From contig CAYXIO010000012.1 of the NCBI GenBank assembly GCA_964465125.1, positions 1-64,000 on the forward strand: 64,000 nucleotides of DNA. The letters are read 5' to 3'. Shown here piece after piece: positions 1 to 9,172 of this stretch. The position numbers and the translations under genes are program-made. The DNA is from CAYOHG01 sp964465125. Its GTDB lineage: Bacteria > Planctomycetota > Phycisphaerae > UBA1845 > Fen-1342. A model generated the notes under the pieces. That model had not been told where the DNA came from. It searched no databases and saw only the letters and a program-made list of their open reading frames with translations. Position 1 is the first letter of the stretch; each line of letters opens with the position of its first letter.

Positions 1-89
1 TTCTACACCTTACCTATCTTCGCGCCGCGCGCTATTGAATAACGATTTAGCGGCCCAGCTCGCGGCTTCGCCCCGCGGGGGCGCAATAC

Positions 90-123
90 AAACCTCCGGT
101 TTGCCTCGGCAAGCGGGAGGTTT
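90..123 (-). terminator. Rho-independent-like terminator for the PEP-CTERM gene
   Basis: Perfect 8-bp inverted repeat AAACCTCC (90-97) / GGAGGTTT (116-123) about 45 nt beyond the stop of the minus-strand gene ending at 167. Read on the minus strand the stem is followed by a T-rich stretch, and on the plus strand by TTTTC, so it could act in both directions. The 1-166 interval holds no supportable gene. Confidence 0.5.
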
Positions 124-166
124 TCACTACACGTCGTTCGACGCGTCGACCGATTCACTGCATGGA

Positions 167-793
167 TCAACGCCGGCGCCGCAGCGCTGCTCCGGCACCG
201 CACAGCGCGGCCAGCAGTCCGCCGCTGGCCGGCTCGGGCACGACCTCGAGCGACAGCGTGCTGTGATAGATCGCGTCCGCCGCGTTGGGCAGGTCGTCAA
301 AGGATTCGTAGAACTCCAGCCGCAGGACGCCGGTCGGCAGCACTACGCTGGACAGTCCGGCGCCGTTCAGGTTGACGATTCCGACGCTCTGGAACCAGAC
401 GTTGGTCCCGCCGAAATTCGAGCCCAGGCCGGGCACCAGGTCGAACGCCGCACTGTTGAGCAGCGTCGGGTCGTCGAAGTTGATGCTGGCGTCGCTCAGC
501 CAACTCGTGCCGTAGGTCGTCAGGTGGATGTCCCAGCCCACGCCGGTGAGCGTCACGGGCGATCCGCCGGGCAGGCCCAGCGCCGTGGCCAGATTGACCA
601 GCATCACCGTGTTGCCCGGGTCGCCGAACGGATCGTAGCTGATCACGTTGGCGATCGACGTGTTGACGACGTAGCCGGCGCGCGGCCCGCCGCCGGTCGC
701 GTCGGCGTCGGTCGGAAGTACCGGCGTCAGCCCGGCCGAAGCTCCGCACACGAAAAACAATCCCGCCGCCGCCGCTGCGCAGAGTCGAAGCAT
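167..793 (-). CDS. PEP-CTERM sorting domain protein
   Basis: Exported protein of 208 aa. It opens with a signal peptide (about residues 1-20, Ala-rich hydrophobic core). The body is a beta-rich, Gly/Asp/Asn-rich domain of unknown function. The C-terminus is a textbook PEP-CTERM tail: VPEP, a hydrophobic helix, then RRRR. In this family the tail is recognised by exosortase/archaeosortase-like enzymes and leads to surface display or release; no exosortase lies in this window. The ATG at 793 is preceded by AAAGGA at SD distance. It is transcribed alone, away from the radical SAM gene upstream. The specific function is not recognisable. Confidence 0.85.
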   Translation of the reverse strand: MLRLCAAAAAGLFFVCGASAGLTPVLPTDADATGGGPRAGYVVNTSIANVISYDPFGDPGNTVMLVNLATALGLPGGSPVTLTGVGWDIHLTTYGTSWLSDASINFDDPTLLNSAAFDLVPGLGSNFGGTNVWFQSVGIVNLNGAGLSSVVLPTGVLRLEFYESFDDLPNAADAIYHSTLSLEVVPEPASGGLLAALCGAGAALRRRR

Positions 794-1018
794 GGTGAGG
801 GTCCTTTCCGACGATTGAGGGTCGACACGTGATTTTGGAACATGACACGCTACGGAAACCTACCCCGGTTTCTCATCCTTATCCGAGAGAGGACGAGCGA
901 GCCCGCGCGGCGGCTGGCGGGAATCCTCCGGTGCGGCGCGCCAATGTGCGGGGCGATCCGGCGTTCGGAATCGTCGTCGGCCAAAGATGGCCAACGCTAC
1001 GGAATGACTGAACGCAGG

Positions 1019-2359
1019 CTAATCGTGGTTCTTCCGCCACCAGCCGGTCGCGGTCCACTTGCGCCACCACGGCTCGCCGGCGGCGACCGGAAACTCCCGC
1101 CGCAGCTTTCTGATGAAGCCCGCGACCTGGTCGGCCCGGCAGGCGGGCAGGTCGCTGCCGGGCAGGTCGGCGTGGTACTGCTCCTCGCCGCGCGCGTGCA
1201 GCCAGCCGTTGGCGCGCGTCAGCTCCGCCGCCGACGTCGCCGGAAACGGAAAGTATGGGCGTACGTCGAGCGCGTCGGGGCGGACGCGCCGCAGGAAGGC
1301 GGCGGTCTTTTCGAGCGAGGCGTCGCTCTCGTAGGGCGCGCCGAGGTAGACCACGCCGCGCGAGTGAATGCCCGCGGCGCGCAGCGCCTCGAAGGTCGCT
1401 TCGATCTGGCGGTCGGCCAGCTCCATCTGGAAGATGTCGTTGCGCAGGAAATCGCTGCCGCTGATCACCTCGACGTCGGCAAGCCGGCAGCCGGCCCGGT
1501 GCAGGCGGGCGGCATCCCACGCGCCGATCGAATTGGCGCGCAGGTGGCAGCGGAACGGCAGGTCGCAGGCGCGCTCGTAGCTCGCAAGAAACTCCTCGAG
1601 CCAGGCCGCGTCCTGCGCGAAGCTGTGATCGACAAAGCGCAGCAGCCGCAGCTCCGCGTAGCTCGCCCGCAACGTCTCGATCTCCGCCAGGACGTGCTCG
1701 GGCGAGCGCCGGCGGGTCCATTGCTCGCGCTCGGAGTAGAGCCCCGCGAGGTGCGGGTTGAGGCAGTAGGCGCAGCGCTGCGGACAGCCGCGCCCGACGG
1801 CGATCTCCAGCTCGCCGGTGGCCTGCACCTGGGCGGCGGCGTTCAGCAGCCCGCGCTCGGCGAAGGGCAGCGAATCGAGATCCTCCACCAGCGCGGGCAT
1901 GCGCGGTCGATCCAGCCCGCGCTCGTGCCGCAGCCACAGCCCCTGCACGACCTGCCCCACCGCGGGATCGCTGTATCGCTCAAAGTAGGTCAATAGCGAC
2001 GCGTCCGGCTCGCCCAGCGCCGCGGCCTGCACGCCCGGCAGGCTCAGGCACGCCCCCGGATCGGCCGAAGCGTACGCACCGCCCGCCACCACCGGCAGAA
2101 ACTCGCGCTCCTGGATGTGCGCCAGCAGCACCCGCGCCATGCCCGCGCAGACCGGCGAAATGTCGGCGTAAACAAATTGCGGCAGGGCCCGCGCCAGGGA
2201 TGCTTTCAACGCCGAAACGTCCGGCTTCGACAGCCCCAGCAGGCTGAGCTCGTGTCCGCGGTCGCGCAGCAGCGCCAGCAGCACGCCGAGCTGCGGATCG
2301 AAGCGCGGCACGAGCTTTCTGCGTACGGACGGAACTAGCTGAAGCGCGAGAATTCGCAA
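1019..2359 (-). CDS. Radical SAM protein, B12-binding-like N-terminal region
   Basis: Probable radical SAM enzyme of 446 aa. The CX3CX2C cluster motif appears as GRGCPQRCAYCLNP, after an N-terminal half that resembles the cobalamin-binding-like region of B12-dependent radical SAM proteins. The canonical cobalamin DxHxxG motif is not evident. The reading frame is open upstream to 2506, but that stretch is Arg/Ala-rich and protein-unlike. A TTG codon at 2359 has a strong GGAGG 5 nt before it and begins a natural Rossmann-like strand (LRILALQL), so I place the start there. Substrate and pathway are unknown; the neighbours (S9 peptidase upstream, PEP-CTERM gene downstream) give no clue. Confidence 0.8.
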   Translation of the reverse strand: MRILALQLVPSVRRKLVPRFDPQLGVLLALLRDRGHELSLLGLSKPDVSALKASLARALPQFVYADISPVCAGMARVLLAHIQEREFLPVVAGGAYASADPGACLSLPGVQAAALGEPDASLLTYFERYSDPAVGQVVQGLWLRHERGLDRPRMPALVEDLDSLPFAERGLLNAAAQVQATGELEIAVGRGCPQRCAYCLNPHLAGLYSEREQWTRRRSPEHVLAEIETLRASYAELRLLRFVDHSFAQDAAWLEEFLASYERACDLPFRCHLRANSIGAWDAARLHRAGCRLADVEVISGSDFLRNDIFQMELADRQIEATFEALRAAGIHSRGVVYLGAPYESDASLEKTAAFLRRVRPDALDVRPYFPFPATSAAELTRANGWLHARGEEQYHADLPGSDLPACRADQVAGFIRKLRREFPVAAGEPWWRKWTATGWWRKNHD

Positions 2360-2535
2360 GCCAGCCTCCGAGGGTCCGGGAGAGGCTCGGGCATGATACT
2401 GATCCGCGGCGGCTGGGGCGAGAAACGAATTCAGCGCGCGGGGGCGGCCGGCAGCGCCGCGCCGCCGAAAAAACGCCGCGAGCGCGCGCCGCGCCGTTCC
2501 GCGCAACGCGCGCTCGCACGCGACCGATTCGGATG

Positions 2536-4572
2536 CTACTCGTGCGAAGCGGCCAGCGCTTCGGCCAATCCCTTGAGGTTCTCCGCGCCGCTCGGCACGG
2601 CGATGCTCGAGCCCTTGAAATCGTCGCCGACCGGCTCCACGCGCCCGCCGAGGTGCTCCCCGAGGAACGCCTCGGTCACCGCCCAGAACGACATCTTGTT
2701 CTCCGGCCGCGCGAACCCGTGGCCCTCGTCGGGATACAGGACGTACGTCACCGGAATGCGCTTCTCCGTCATCGCCCGCACGATCTGGTCGGCCTCGGCC
2801 TGCTTCACGCGCGGGTCATTCGCGCCCTGCCCGATCAGCAGCGGCCGGCAGATGCGGTCGACGTACGTCAGCGGCGAGCGCTCCGCCAGCAGCTTCGCGC
2901 CGTCCTCGGTCGTCGGATCGCCTACCCGCTGGTGAAACATGTCCAGCATCGGCTTCCAGTAGGGCGGAATCGACGCCAGCAGCGTCGCCAGGTTCGACGG
3001 GCCGACGATGTCCACGCCGCACGCAAACGTCTCCGGCGTGAAGGTCAGCCCGACCAGCGTGGCGTAGCCGCCGTAGCTGCCGCCCATGATGGCGACGCGC
3101 TTCGGGTCGGCGATCTGGTTCTGGATGGCCCAGTCGACGGCGTCGATCAGATCCTGGTGCATCTTGCCGGCCCACTCGCGGTCGGCCGCGTTGACGAACT
3201 GCTTGCCGAAGCCGGTCGAGCCGCGGAAGTTCACCGCCAGCACGGCGTAGCCGCGGTTGGCCAGCCACTGATGCAGCGGGTCATAGCCCCACGTGTCGCG
3301 CGCCCAGGGTCCGCCGTGGACCAGCAGGACCATCGGCTGCGGCGTGGCGGGTTTGCCGGCGCCTTTCGGGTCGCTGGCCAGCGGCAGCGAGAGATAGCTG
3401 ACAAGTTCGAGCCCGTCGCCGGACTTGATCACGCGCGGGTGCATCTTGACGAGCGGTTGCTGCTCGAGCGAAGGCCGGCTGGTGAAGAGCAGGCCGGCCT
3501 TATGACTGTCGCGATCGTAGCGGTAGTAGCGCACCGGCCCGCGGTCGACGTCGCAGGCGACCAGCCAGGTGCGATCGTCCTGCGTTCGGCTGACGATGCT
3601 GAAATCGCCCGGCGCGACGCCCTTGAGGTAGTCGTAGTCGGCCTTGACCGACTGGTCGAGCACCTTCCACTCGACCCGCTCGTAGTTGAACGCGACGGCT
3701 TGAATGGTGTTCTCGGTGGGGTGCCGCGCGGTGGACTCGACGTCGGTGCGCGCGTCCTCGGCGATCACGGTTTCCTTGCCGCTCTGGTCGATCGCGACCA
3801 GGGCCGAGGTGTTGCGGCCGCGGCTGTCGAGCATGTACGTGATCTCGCCGGTCTTGTCGAAGCCGGCCACACCGGTGTTGAGCGAGTCCGCGGCCGGCAC
3901 GGTGGTCCAGGAGACCCACTGGTTGTCCTTGCCGCGACGGAAGAACTCGCTGCCGCCGTCGGGGTTCATTCGCATCGCGATGCGGATGTTGTAGTCGTCG
4001 TCGGCTTCGAAGCTGACGAAGCCCTCGTTCTCGAAGAGCCGCTTGGACTCGCCGGTGCGGAGGTTTACGCGGAACGGGTCGTGGAGCTGCGGATCGCGGT
4101 TATTGATCAGCAGGAGCACTTCGTCGGGAAAGCGATGCGACACGCCGAAGGGCCGCGCCTGGACGTTTTCGAACGGGGTCAGGTCGCGCGTTTCGCCGCT
4201 GGTGAGGTCGGTGGCGTAGACGTGCCAGTTTTCGTCGCCGCCCTGGTCCTGCACGTAGAGGATGTGCTGATTGGTGTGGGCCCAGAAGTACTCGCGAATG
4301 CCGCGGTGGGTGTCCTTGGTGACGGGCTTGGCGGCGGACGGATCGCCGGCGGGGCCGACCCAGACGTTCATGACGCCGTCGACCGGCGCGAGGAACGCCA
4401 GCCGCCGGCCGTCCGGGCTGAGCTGCGGAGCGGCACGCTCCGGGTTGCCGAAGATCAGTTCACGCGCGATCAGCGGCGTGGCCGTGGCCGGATCTTCGCC
4501 GGCAGAAGCGGTCGCTTCCGAGAGCCCGACCAGTGTCAGCACAAAACACGTCGCAGCAACGACAGATCTCAT
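2536..4572 (-). CDS. S9 family (prolyl oligopeptidase-like) serine peptidase
   Basis: Exported dipeptidyl-aminopeptidase/acylaminoacyl-peptidase type enzyme, 678 aa, the usual length for the family. Residues 1-25 form a signal peptide. Residues about 35-400 match the beta-propeller part, and the C-terminal third is an alpha/beta hydrolase. The catalytic triad is visible: Ser499 in GGSYGGYA, Asp586 in GAND, and His618 in DEGHG. It should cleave short peptides in the periplasm. The ATG at 4572 has AAGGAA at SD distance. A good sigma-70-like promoter lies about 115 nt upstream, between this gene and truB, so it is probably transcribed independently. Confidence 0.92.
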   Translation of the reverse strand: MRSVVAATCFVLTLVGLSEATASAGEDPATATPLIARELIFGNPERAAPQLSPDGRRLAFLAPVDGVMNVWVGPAGDPSAAKPVTKDTHRGIREYFWAHTNQHILYVQDQGGDENWHVYATDLTSGETRDLTPFENVQARPFGVSHRFPDEVLLLINNRDPQLHDPFRVNLRTGESKRLFENEGFVSFEADDDYNIRIAMRMNPDGGSEFFRRGKDNQWVSWTTVPAADSLNTGVAGFDKTGEITYMLDSRGRNTSALVAIDQSGKETVIAEDARTDVESTARHPTENTIQAVAFNYERVEWKVLDQSVKADYDYLKGVAPGDFSIVSRTQDDRTWLVACDVDRGPVRYYRYDRDSHKAGLLFTSRPSLEQQPLVKMHPRVIKSGDGLELVSYLSLPLASDPKGAGKPATPQPMVLLVHGGPWARDTWGYDPLHQWLANRGYAVLAVNFRGSTGFGKQFVNAADREWAGKMHQDLIDAVDWAIQNQIADPKRVAIMGGSYGGYATLVGLTFTPETFACGVDIVGPSNLATLLASIPPYWKPMLDMFHQRVGDPTTEDGAKLLAERSPLTYVDRICRPLLIGQGANDPRVKQAEADQIVRAMTEKRIPVTYVLYPDEGHGFARPENKMSFWAVTEAFLGEHLGGRVEPVGDDFKGSSIAVPSGAENLKGLAEALAASHE

Positions 4573-4686
4573 CGTGTGTTCCTTGTTGAGCGAACCCTAG
4601 GGGGAGGCTGAGTCCGTTTGTCGGTGGGGGCACCGTAGCAGGCCGCCGCACCACCTGCCGCCCCGGCGCAGACAACGCGGGCGATC

Positions 4687-4715
4687 ATTCTAGCGCTGCG
4701 GGCCGCGCGTGCCAA
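4687..4715 (-). promoter_or_regulatory. Sigma-70-like promoter of the S9 peptidase
   Basis: On the minus strand TTGGCA (4715-4710), a 17-nt spacer and TAGAAT (4692-4687); each hexamer matches consensus at 5 of 6 positions. It would give a leader of about 105 nt before the ATG at 4572. Confidence 0.6.
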
Positions 4716-4736
4716 TTCGATCGCTGCCGGGGCGCT

Positions 4737-5471
4737 TCAGCTCGGCCGCGGCGGAATTCGAACAGGCGCGGCGAGTATTTCGCGGGCACGCTCGAGGGGC
4801 AGCAGGTACTCGGTCAGCGGCAAGCCGGCAATCTGCTCGAGCGATACGCCGGCGTCGGCCTCGAACGGCCCCACGGCGCGCCGAATCAGCCGGGTCAGGC
4901 AGCCGCCGGCGCCCAGGGCCGCTCCCAGGTCGCGAACCAGGCTGCGAATGTACGTTCCCCGGCCGCAGGCGACCTCGAAATCGATCTCCGGCCATTCGTA
5001 GCGCCAGAGGTGCATCCAGTAGATGCGAACCGTCCGGGCCGCCAGCAGCGGAGCCTTCCCTTTCCGCGCGAGCTTGTACGCAGGCCGGCCGCGCACTTTC
5101 AGCGCACTGGTCGCCGGCGGAATCTGCTGGCGCTCGCCCTCGAACGCCGCACACGCCTCGCGAACGGCTTTGGTTTCGGGAACGTGCGCGACCTCGACGG
5201 GCAGGTGCGGCGTTTCGCGGTCGAAGCTCGCGCTGGTCACGTCGAGCCGCGCCAGGGCACGATAGACTTTGGGCTGGTCCATCAGTCGTTCCACCAGCTT
5301 GGTGGCCCGGCCGAGGCAGATCAGCAAGACGCCCTCGGCCAGCGGGTCGAGGGTTCCGGCATGTCCGCTGGTGCGTACGCCGGTCGCAGCGCGCACCTGG
5401 TAGAGCGCCCGCGTGCTGGTCGGCCCGACGGGCTTATAGAGGTTGATGATGCCATCGTGGCTGGGGTTCAC
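4737..5471 (-). CDS. truB: tRNA pseudouridine(55) synthase TruB
   Basis: Converts U55 to pseudouridine in the T-loop of tRNAs. The 244-aa product has the N-terminal signature INLYKPVGPTS and the catalytic motif GHAGTLDPLAEG with Asp42 as the nucleophile; family members more often have GHTGTLDP. It is shorter than TruB of Escherichia coli and lacks an obvious C-terminal PUA domain, as in many short bacterial forms. Translation starts at a GTG at 5471 preceded by AGAAGG. It lies head-to-head with the DUF192 lipoprotein gene and upstream of the S9 peptidase gene on the same strand. Confidence 0.93.
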   Translation of the reverse strand: MNPSHDGIINLYKPVGPTSTRALYQVRAATGVRTSGHAGTLDPLAEGVLLICLGRATKLVERLMDQPKVYRALARLDVTSASFDRETPHLPVEVAHVPETKAVREACAAFEGERQQIPPATSALKVRGRPAYKLARKGKAPLLAARTVRIYWMHLWRYEWPEIDFEVACGRGTYIRSLVRDLGAALGAGGCLTRLIRRAVGPFEADAGVSLEQIAGLPLTEYLLPLERAREILAAPVRIPPRPS

Positions 5472-5539
5472 CGGGGCCGACCTTCTGCGGTGCGGTCGCT
5501 TTTGCGCGGTCCGCAGTCGCCCGTGACGGAAAATCGGGC

Positions 5540-5569
5540 TTGTGCGGGCGGCGACCGCGCGGGAATAAT
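5540..5569 (+). promoter_or_regulatory. Possible promoter of the DUF192 lipoprotein gene
   Basis: TTGTGC (5540-5545), 18-nt spacer, AATAAT (5564-5569). It is in the truB/DUF192 divergent region, about 43 nt before the TTG start. The -35 match is only moderate. Confidence 0.35.
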
Positions 5570-5611
5570 AGCGTCTGCATGAATGGATGCATGCGCGAGG
5601 AGGTTATTCCC

Positions 5612-6118
5612 TTGTCAACGAAGCTCCTGGCCAACGCAGCACTGCTGCTGTCCGTGGGCGTGTTCCTGGGAGGATGCGTGGGCGCGCCACTATCCGAGGA
5701 CGGCAGCGGCGGCAGCTCGTCGCGTCGTCAATTCCCGCTCGACAGCCTGTCGACCGCGACGGTCAAGGCCCGCGACGCGACCCTGCGCGTCTGGCTCGCG
5801 ACGACCGAAGCCCAGCACAGCGAAGGCCTCATGTTCGTCACCGAGGAGGAGATCGCCGACGATCAGGGCATGCTCTTCGTCTTCCCGGACGAAGCTTTCC
5901 GCGGCTTCTGGATGAAGAACACGATCACGGCGCTCGACATCGCGTTCGCGCGGGCCGACGGCACAATCGTCGCGACCCACACCATGCCGCCGCTGACGCT
6001 GAACACGTATCCGTCCTACGAGCCCGCGATGTACGCGCTGGAGATGAAAGCCGGCTCGTTCGCGCGGCTCGGCGTGGTGACGGGCGATAAGCTTGAAATC
6101 CCCACGCTGCCTGACTGA
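5612..6118 (+). CDS. DUF192 family lipoprotein
   Basis: Small envelope protein (168 aa) with a lipoprotein signal peptide: hydrophobic core, then the lipobox LGGC at about residue 20. The mature part matches DUF192, including GLMFV, the GMLFVF strand, and FWMKNT followed by LDIAF. The family has a compact beta fold and no settled function. The start is a TTG at 5612, placed there because GAGGAGG sits 8 nt upstream and the lipobox then falls at the normal distance. In-frame starts further upstream would add Cys/Arg-rich residues before the signal peptide. It is transcribed singly, divergent from truB. Confidence 0.85.
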   Translation: MSTKLLANAALLLSVGVFLGGCVGAPLSEDGSGGSSSRRQFPLDSLSTATVKARDATLRVWLATTEAQHSEGLMFVTEEEIADDQGMLFVFPDEAFRGFWMKNTITALDIAFARADGTIVATHTMPPLTLNTYPSYEPAMYALEMKAGSFARLGVVTGDKLEIPTLPD

Positions 6119-6421
6119 CGCAGCGGTCGACGTTGGCGCGTTGCATGCCGGCGCGCGCCCACGTGCGGCATTCGAGGCGCGTCCCGCTTGATGTATTCTT
6201 CCGCCGACGATCCGGCTCAGGCGAACGCCCGAAAGCGATGCGCAAGACGCGTCGCGGCTTCGAGTTGAAGTCGACGGCTGAAACACTTGCCACGCACAGC
6301 CGCGACGCCCCCCGTTCGGTTTGACCGACCTTCCTCAAGCGGCGACGAAGCCGCGTCGAATCCAAGGACAGGTCGTGGGCGGGCTGACGCGCAGTAAGTG
6401 CCTGCACCGGGAGCGCGGTCG
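6119..6421. other. Intergenic region without a recognised gene
   Basis: About 300 bp between the DUF192 gene and the phosphatase gene. No ORF with a convincing start or family resemblance was seen, nor any recognisable RNA fold. A weak -10-like TATTCT occurs at 6194-6199 and the end carries the GGGAG ribosome-binding site of the next gene. Confidence 0.5.
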
Positions 6422-7621
6422 ATGACGGAACATGCCACTCCATGCGTGCTGCTGTTCGAGGCGAGCGCCGGTCGCGCCCTGCCGCTGAGAGACATGCTGC
6501 GCGAGCGCGGGCTGCCGACGCACGCCTTCAACCTGAACGAGCCGAGCACGGAGCGGGCCGTCGGCGCTGCGGACGTCGCCGCGATCGTGCTGGGACCCGG
6601 CGATGCGCGCGGTCACGAGCCGCAGATTCAGTCGCTCGTCACGCAGCTCCGCGAGAAGCACGTCGCCACGCTGCTGTGGAACTCCGACCCGCCGCTGCCG
6701 GTCACCGCCGGCGGCGAGCTCGAGACGGTCGATTCGCGCGCCACTTGCGATGAGATCGTCGGGCGCCTGTCGATGCTGGCGCGCTACGCGCCGGTGCTCC
6801 GCCGCATGGACACGGAGATGGAGCACCTGCAACGTATTGCCACGCAGCTCAACCGGCAATTCGACGAGATGGACAAGGACATGCGGCTGGCCGGCCGGTT
6901 ACAGCACGAGTTCCTGCCGCGCGAGCTGGACCGCATCGCCCCGCTGCGCTTCGCGCAGCTCTACCGCCCGGCGGCCTGGGTCAGCGGCGACATCTACGAC
7001 GTTTTCTGCGCCGACGAGCAGCGCGTGGGCGTCTTCATCGCTGACGCGATGGGCCACGGCACCGCCGCCGGGCTCATGACCATGTTCATCTGCCGCGGTT
7101 TGAGCGTGGTGCGCTCGCGCGGCAAGTCGCGTCGACCGCTGCGGCCGTCCGCCGCCTTGGCCCTGCTGCACCAGGATCTCGCCCGGCTCGAGCTGCCCGG
7201 CGCGCAGTTCGTCACCGCGGCGTACGCGCAGATCGACACCCAAACGCTCGAGATGAAGCTCGCCCGCGGCGGACACCCCTACCCGCTGCACATCAACACC
7301 GAAGGACGCATCCGCGAGTTGAAATGCGACGGCTCGCTGCTCGGCATCCCCGGCATCACGCCGGCCTTCTCGCAGAAGAACGTGCGGCTGCGCGGCGGCG
7401 ATCGGCTGCTGTTCTACACCGACGGCATCGAGCGGCTGTTCTTCACGCCGCGCGAAAGCGACGAGGAGCCGGCTGCGTTCTCCCCCGAGTTGCGGGCCTG
7501 GGCCCGCCTCGGCGCCCGCGACTTCGTCGAGGCCGTCAACGCCCACCTCGACCACCAGGAAGGCTCGCTCAACCCCGAGGACGATGTCACGCTGCTGGTC
7601 GTCGAGGTTGAGAAGCGCTGA
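6422..7621 (+). CDS. PP2C-type (SpoIIE/RsbU-like) serine phosphatase
   Basis: Predicted signalling phosphatase of 399 aa. Residues about 5-120 form an alpha/beta domain resembling a receiver domain, but I see no clear phosphoacceptor Asp. A predicted helical linker (about 125-165, charged, coiled-coil-like) follows. The SpoIIE/PPM catalytic domain has metal-binding Asp residues in SGDIYDVF, DAMGHGTAAG and EDDVTLLVVEV. Such proteins usually dephosphorylate anti-anti-sigma factors in partner-switching pathways. No anti-sigma or STAS gene is adjacent, so the target is unknown. The ATG at 6422 has GGGAG 8 nt upstream; a GTG at 6398 is an alternative in frame. Confidence 0.88.
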   Translation: MTEHATPCVLLFEASAGRALPLRDMLRERGLPTHAFNLNEPSTERAVGAADVAAIVLGPGDARGHEPQIQSLVTQLREKHVATLLWNSDPPLPVTAGGELETVDSRATCDEIVGRLSMLARYAPVLRRMDTEMEHLQRIATQLNRQFDEMDKDMRLAGRLQHEFLPRELDRIAPLRFAQLYRPAAWVSGDIYDVFCADEQRVGVFIADAMGHGTAAGLMTMFICRGLSVVRSRGKSRRPLRPSAALALLHQDLARLELPGAQFVTAAYAQIDTQTLEMKLARGGHPYPLHINTEGRIRELKCDGSLLGIPGITPAFSQKNVRLRGGDRLLFYTDGIERLFFTPRESDEEPAAFSPELRAWARLGARDFVEAVNAHLDHQEGSLNPEDDVTLLVVEVEKR

Positions 7622-7700
7622 ACCGCGGCGTTCCCGGCTTGGCCGCAAGTCTCTTTCGGTGATCATGCGCCGGTGCGTAGCGCAGCCGCGCTTCGCCCGC

Positions 7701-7714
7701 TATACTCCGCCGCA
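7701..7714 (+). promoter_or_regulatory. -10-like element immediately before ffh
   Basis: TATACT at 7701-7706 ends 7 nt before the ATG of ffh, and no Shine-Dalgarno lies between them (CCGCCGC). A start site at the usual distance would fall on or next to the ATG, suggesting a leaderless mRNA. No good -35 was found. Confidence 0.45.
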
Positions 7715-9150
7715 TGTTTGACGCTCTGACCCGCAAGTTCGGCGACGTTTTCCGCAATCTGCGCGGCCGCGGCAAGATCACCGAGGCCAACGTGCGTGAG
7801 GCGCTGCACGAGGTGCAGACCGCGCTGCTCGAGGCCGACGTTCACGTCGAAGTTGCGCGCAAGTTCTGCGACGACTGCCTTCAGAAGGCGATCGGCCAGC
7901 AGGTGATCGAGACGCTGCGGCCCGAGCAGGTGATGGTCAAGGTCGTGCACGACGAACTCGTCGCGCTGATGGGCCCGATCGAAACGCGCATTCCGTTCGT
8001 ATCCGATCCGCCGACGATCATCCTGATGGCCGGCTTGCAGGGCTCGGGCAAGACCACCACCTGCGCCAAGCTGGCGCGTTACTGCATGATGCGCGGCAAG
8101 AAGCCGATGCTGGTCGCGGCCGACCTGAAGCGCCCCGCGGCCATCGATCAGCTCGAGGTGCTCGGCCGGCAGCTCGAGATTCCGGTTCACGCGGAGCGCG
8201 ATCACCAGAACCCGATCAAGGTCTGCCGCAACGCGGTCCGCCAGTCGCGCGGGCTGGATCGCGACGTGGTGATCCTCGACACCGCCGGCCGCCTGGCGAT
8301 CGACGAAGAGCTGATGCAGGAAATCGCCGGCGTCGCCGAGGCCACTCATCCGCACCAGATCTACCTCGTGCTCGACGCCATGACCGGCCAGGACGCCGTC
8401 AATACCGCCAAGGCCTTCAACCAGCGGCTCGAACTCGACGGCGTGATTCTCACCAAGTTCGACTCGGACACCCGCGGCGGCGCGGCCCTGAGCGTGAAGA
8501 CCGTCACCGGCAAGCCGATCAAGTTCATCGGCGTGGGCGAGAAGATCGACGCGCTCGAGGAGTTCCACCCCGACCGCATCGCCGGGCGCATCCTGGGCAT
8601 GGGCGACGTGGTCTCGCTGGTCGAGAAGGCGCAGGAGACCTTCGACGCCGAGGAGAGCGCCAAGGCCACCCAGAAGATGCTGAAAGGCACCTTCGGCTTT
8701 GATGATTTCCTGGCGCAGCTCGACAGCTTCCGCAAGATGGGGCCGCTCAAGCACATTCTCAAGATGATCCCGGGGATGGGCGAGGCGCTGGGGAACCTCC
8801 AGATCCCGGAGGACGATCTCAACCGTTTCCGCGGCATCATTCACTCGATGACGCCCAGGGAGCGGCGCGACCCCGACCTGATCGAAGCCTCGCGCCGCCG
8901 GCGGATCGCGCGCGGCGCCGGCGTCGACCCGCAGGACGTCAGCGCGCTGGTCAAGCAGTTCACACAGATGCGCGGGCTGATGAAGCAGATGGCCGGCCTC
9001 GGCCTGGGCGGGCGGCTGAAGATGGCCCAATCGCTCGGCGAGCTCGGCTCGCTTCAGACCGGCCAGGTCCCCCGAATGCCGCGCGGCGCCGCCCCGGCGC
9101 GCTTCGACCCGCGCCAACGCGACCGCAAGAAGAAACGTCGGCGACGATAA
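7714..9150 (+). CDS. ffh: Signal recognition particle protein Ffh
   Basis: GTPase that, with 4.5S RNA, targets nascent membrane and secreted proteins to FtsY and the Sec translocon. The 478-aa product shows the N domain (about 1-90), the G domain with P-loop GLQGSGKTT at 107-115 and DTAGR in the middle, and a Met-rich M domain. The M domain contains MTPRERRDPDLIEASRRRRIARG, matching the RNA-binding SRR-RIA motif. A basic tail (KKKRRRR) closes the protein. Length is normal. A MOSC gene follows 22 nt downstream. The start lacks an SD but sits just behind a TATACT hexamer. Confidence 0.97.
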   Translation: MFDALTRKFGDVFRNLRGRGKITEANVREALHEVQTALLEADVHVEVARKFCDDCLQKAIGQQVIETLRPEQVMVKVVHDELVALMGPIETRIPFVSDPPTIILMAGLQGSGKTTTCAKLARYCMMRGKKPMLVAADLKRPAAIDQLEVLGRQLEIPVHAERDHQNPIKVCRNAVRQSRGLDRDVVILDTAGRLAIDEELMQEIAGVAEATHPHQIYLVLDAMTGQDAVNTAKAFNQRLELDGVILTKFDSDTRGGAALSVKTVTGKPIKFIGVGEKIDALEEFHPDRIAGRILGMGDVVSLVEKAQETFDAEESAKATQKMLKGTFGFDDFLAQLDSFRKMGPLKHILKMIPGMGEALGNLQIPEDDLNRFRGIIHSMTPRERRDPDLIEASRRRRIARGAGVDPQDVSALVKQFTQMRGLMKQMAGLGLGGRLKMAQSLGELGSLQTGQVPRMPRGAAPARFDPRQRDRKKKRRRR

Positions 9151-9172
9151 GCTCTGCACACCCGGAGACGCC

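Noticed and set aside
847..1004. 11-bp direct repeat ACGCTACGGAA (847-857 and 994-1004)
   Set aside because: Two short copies with no associated element or target duplication; may be chance.
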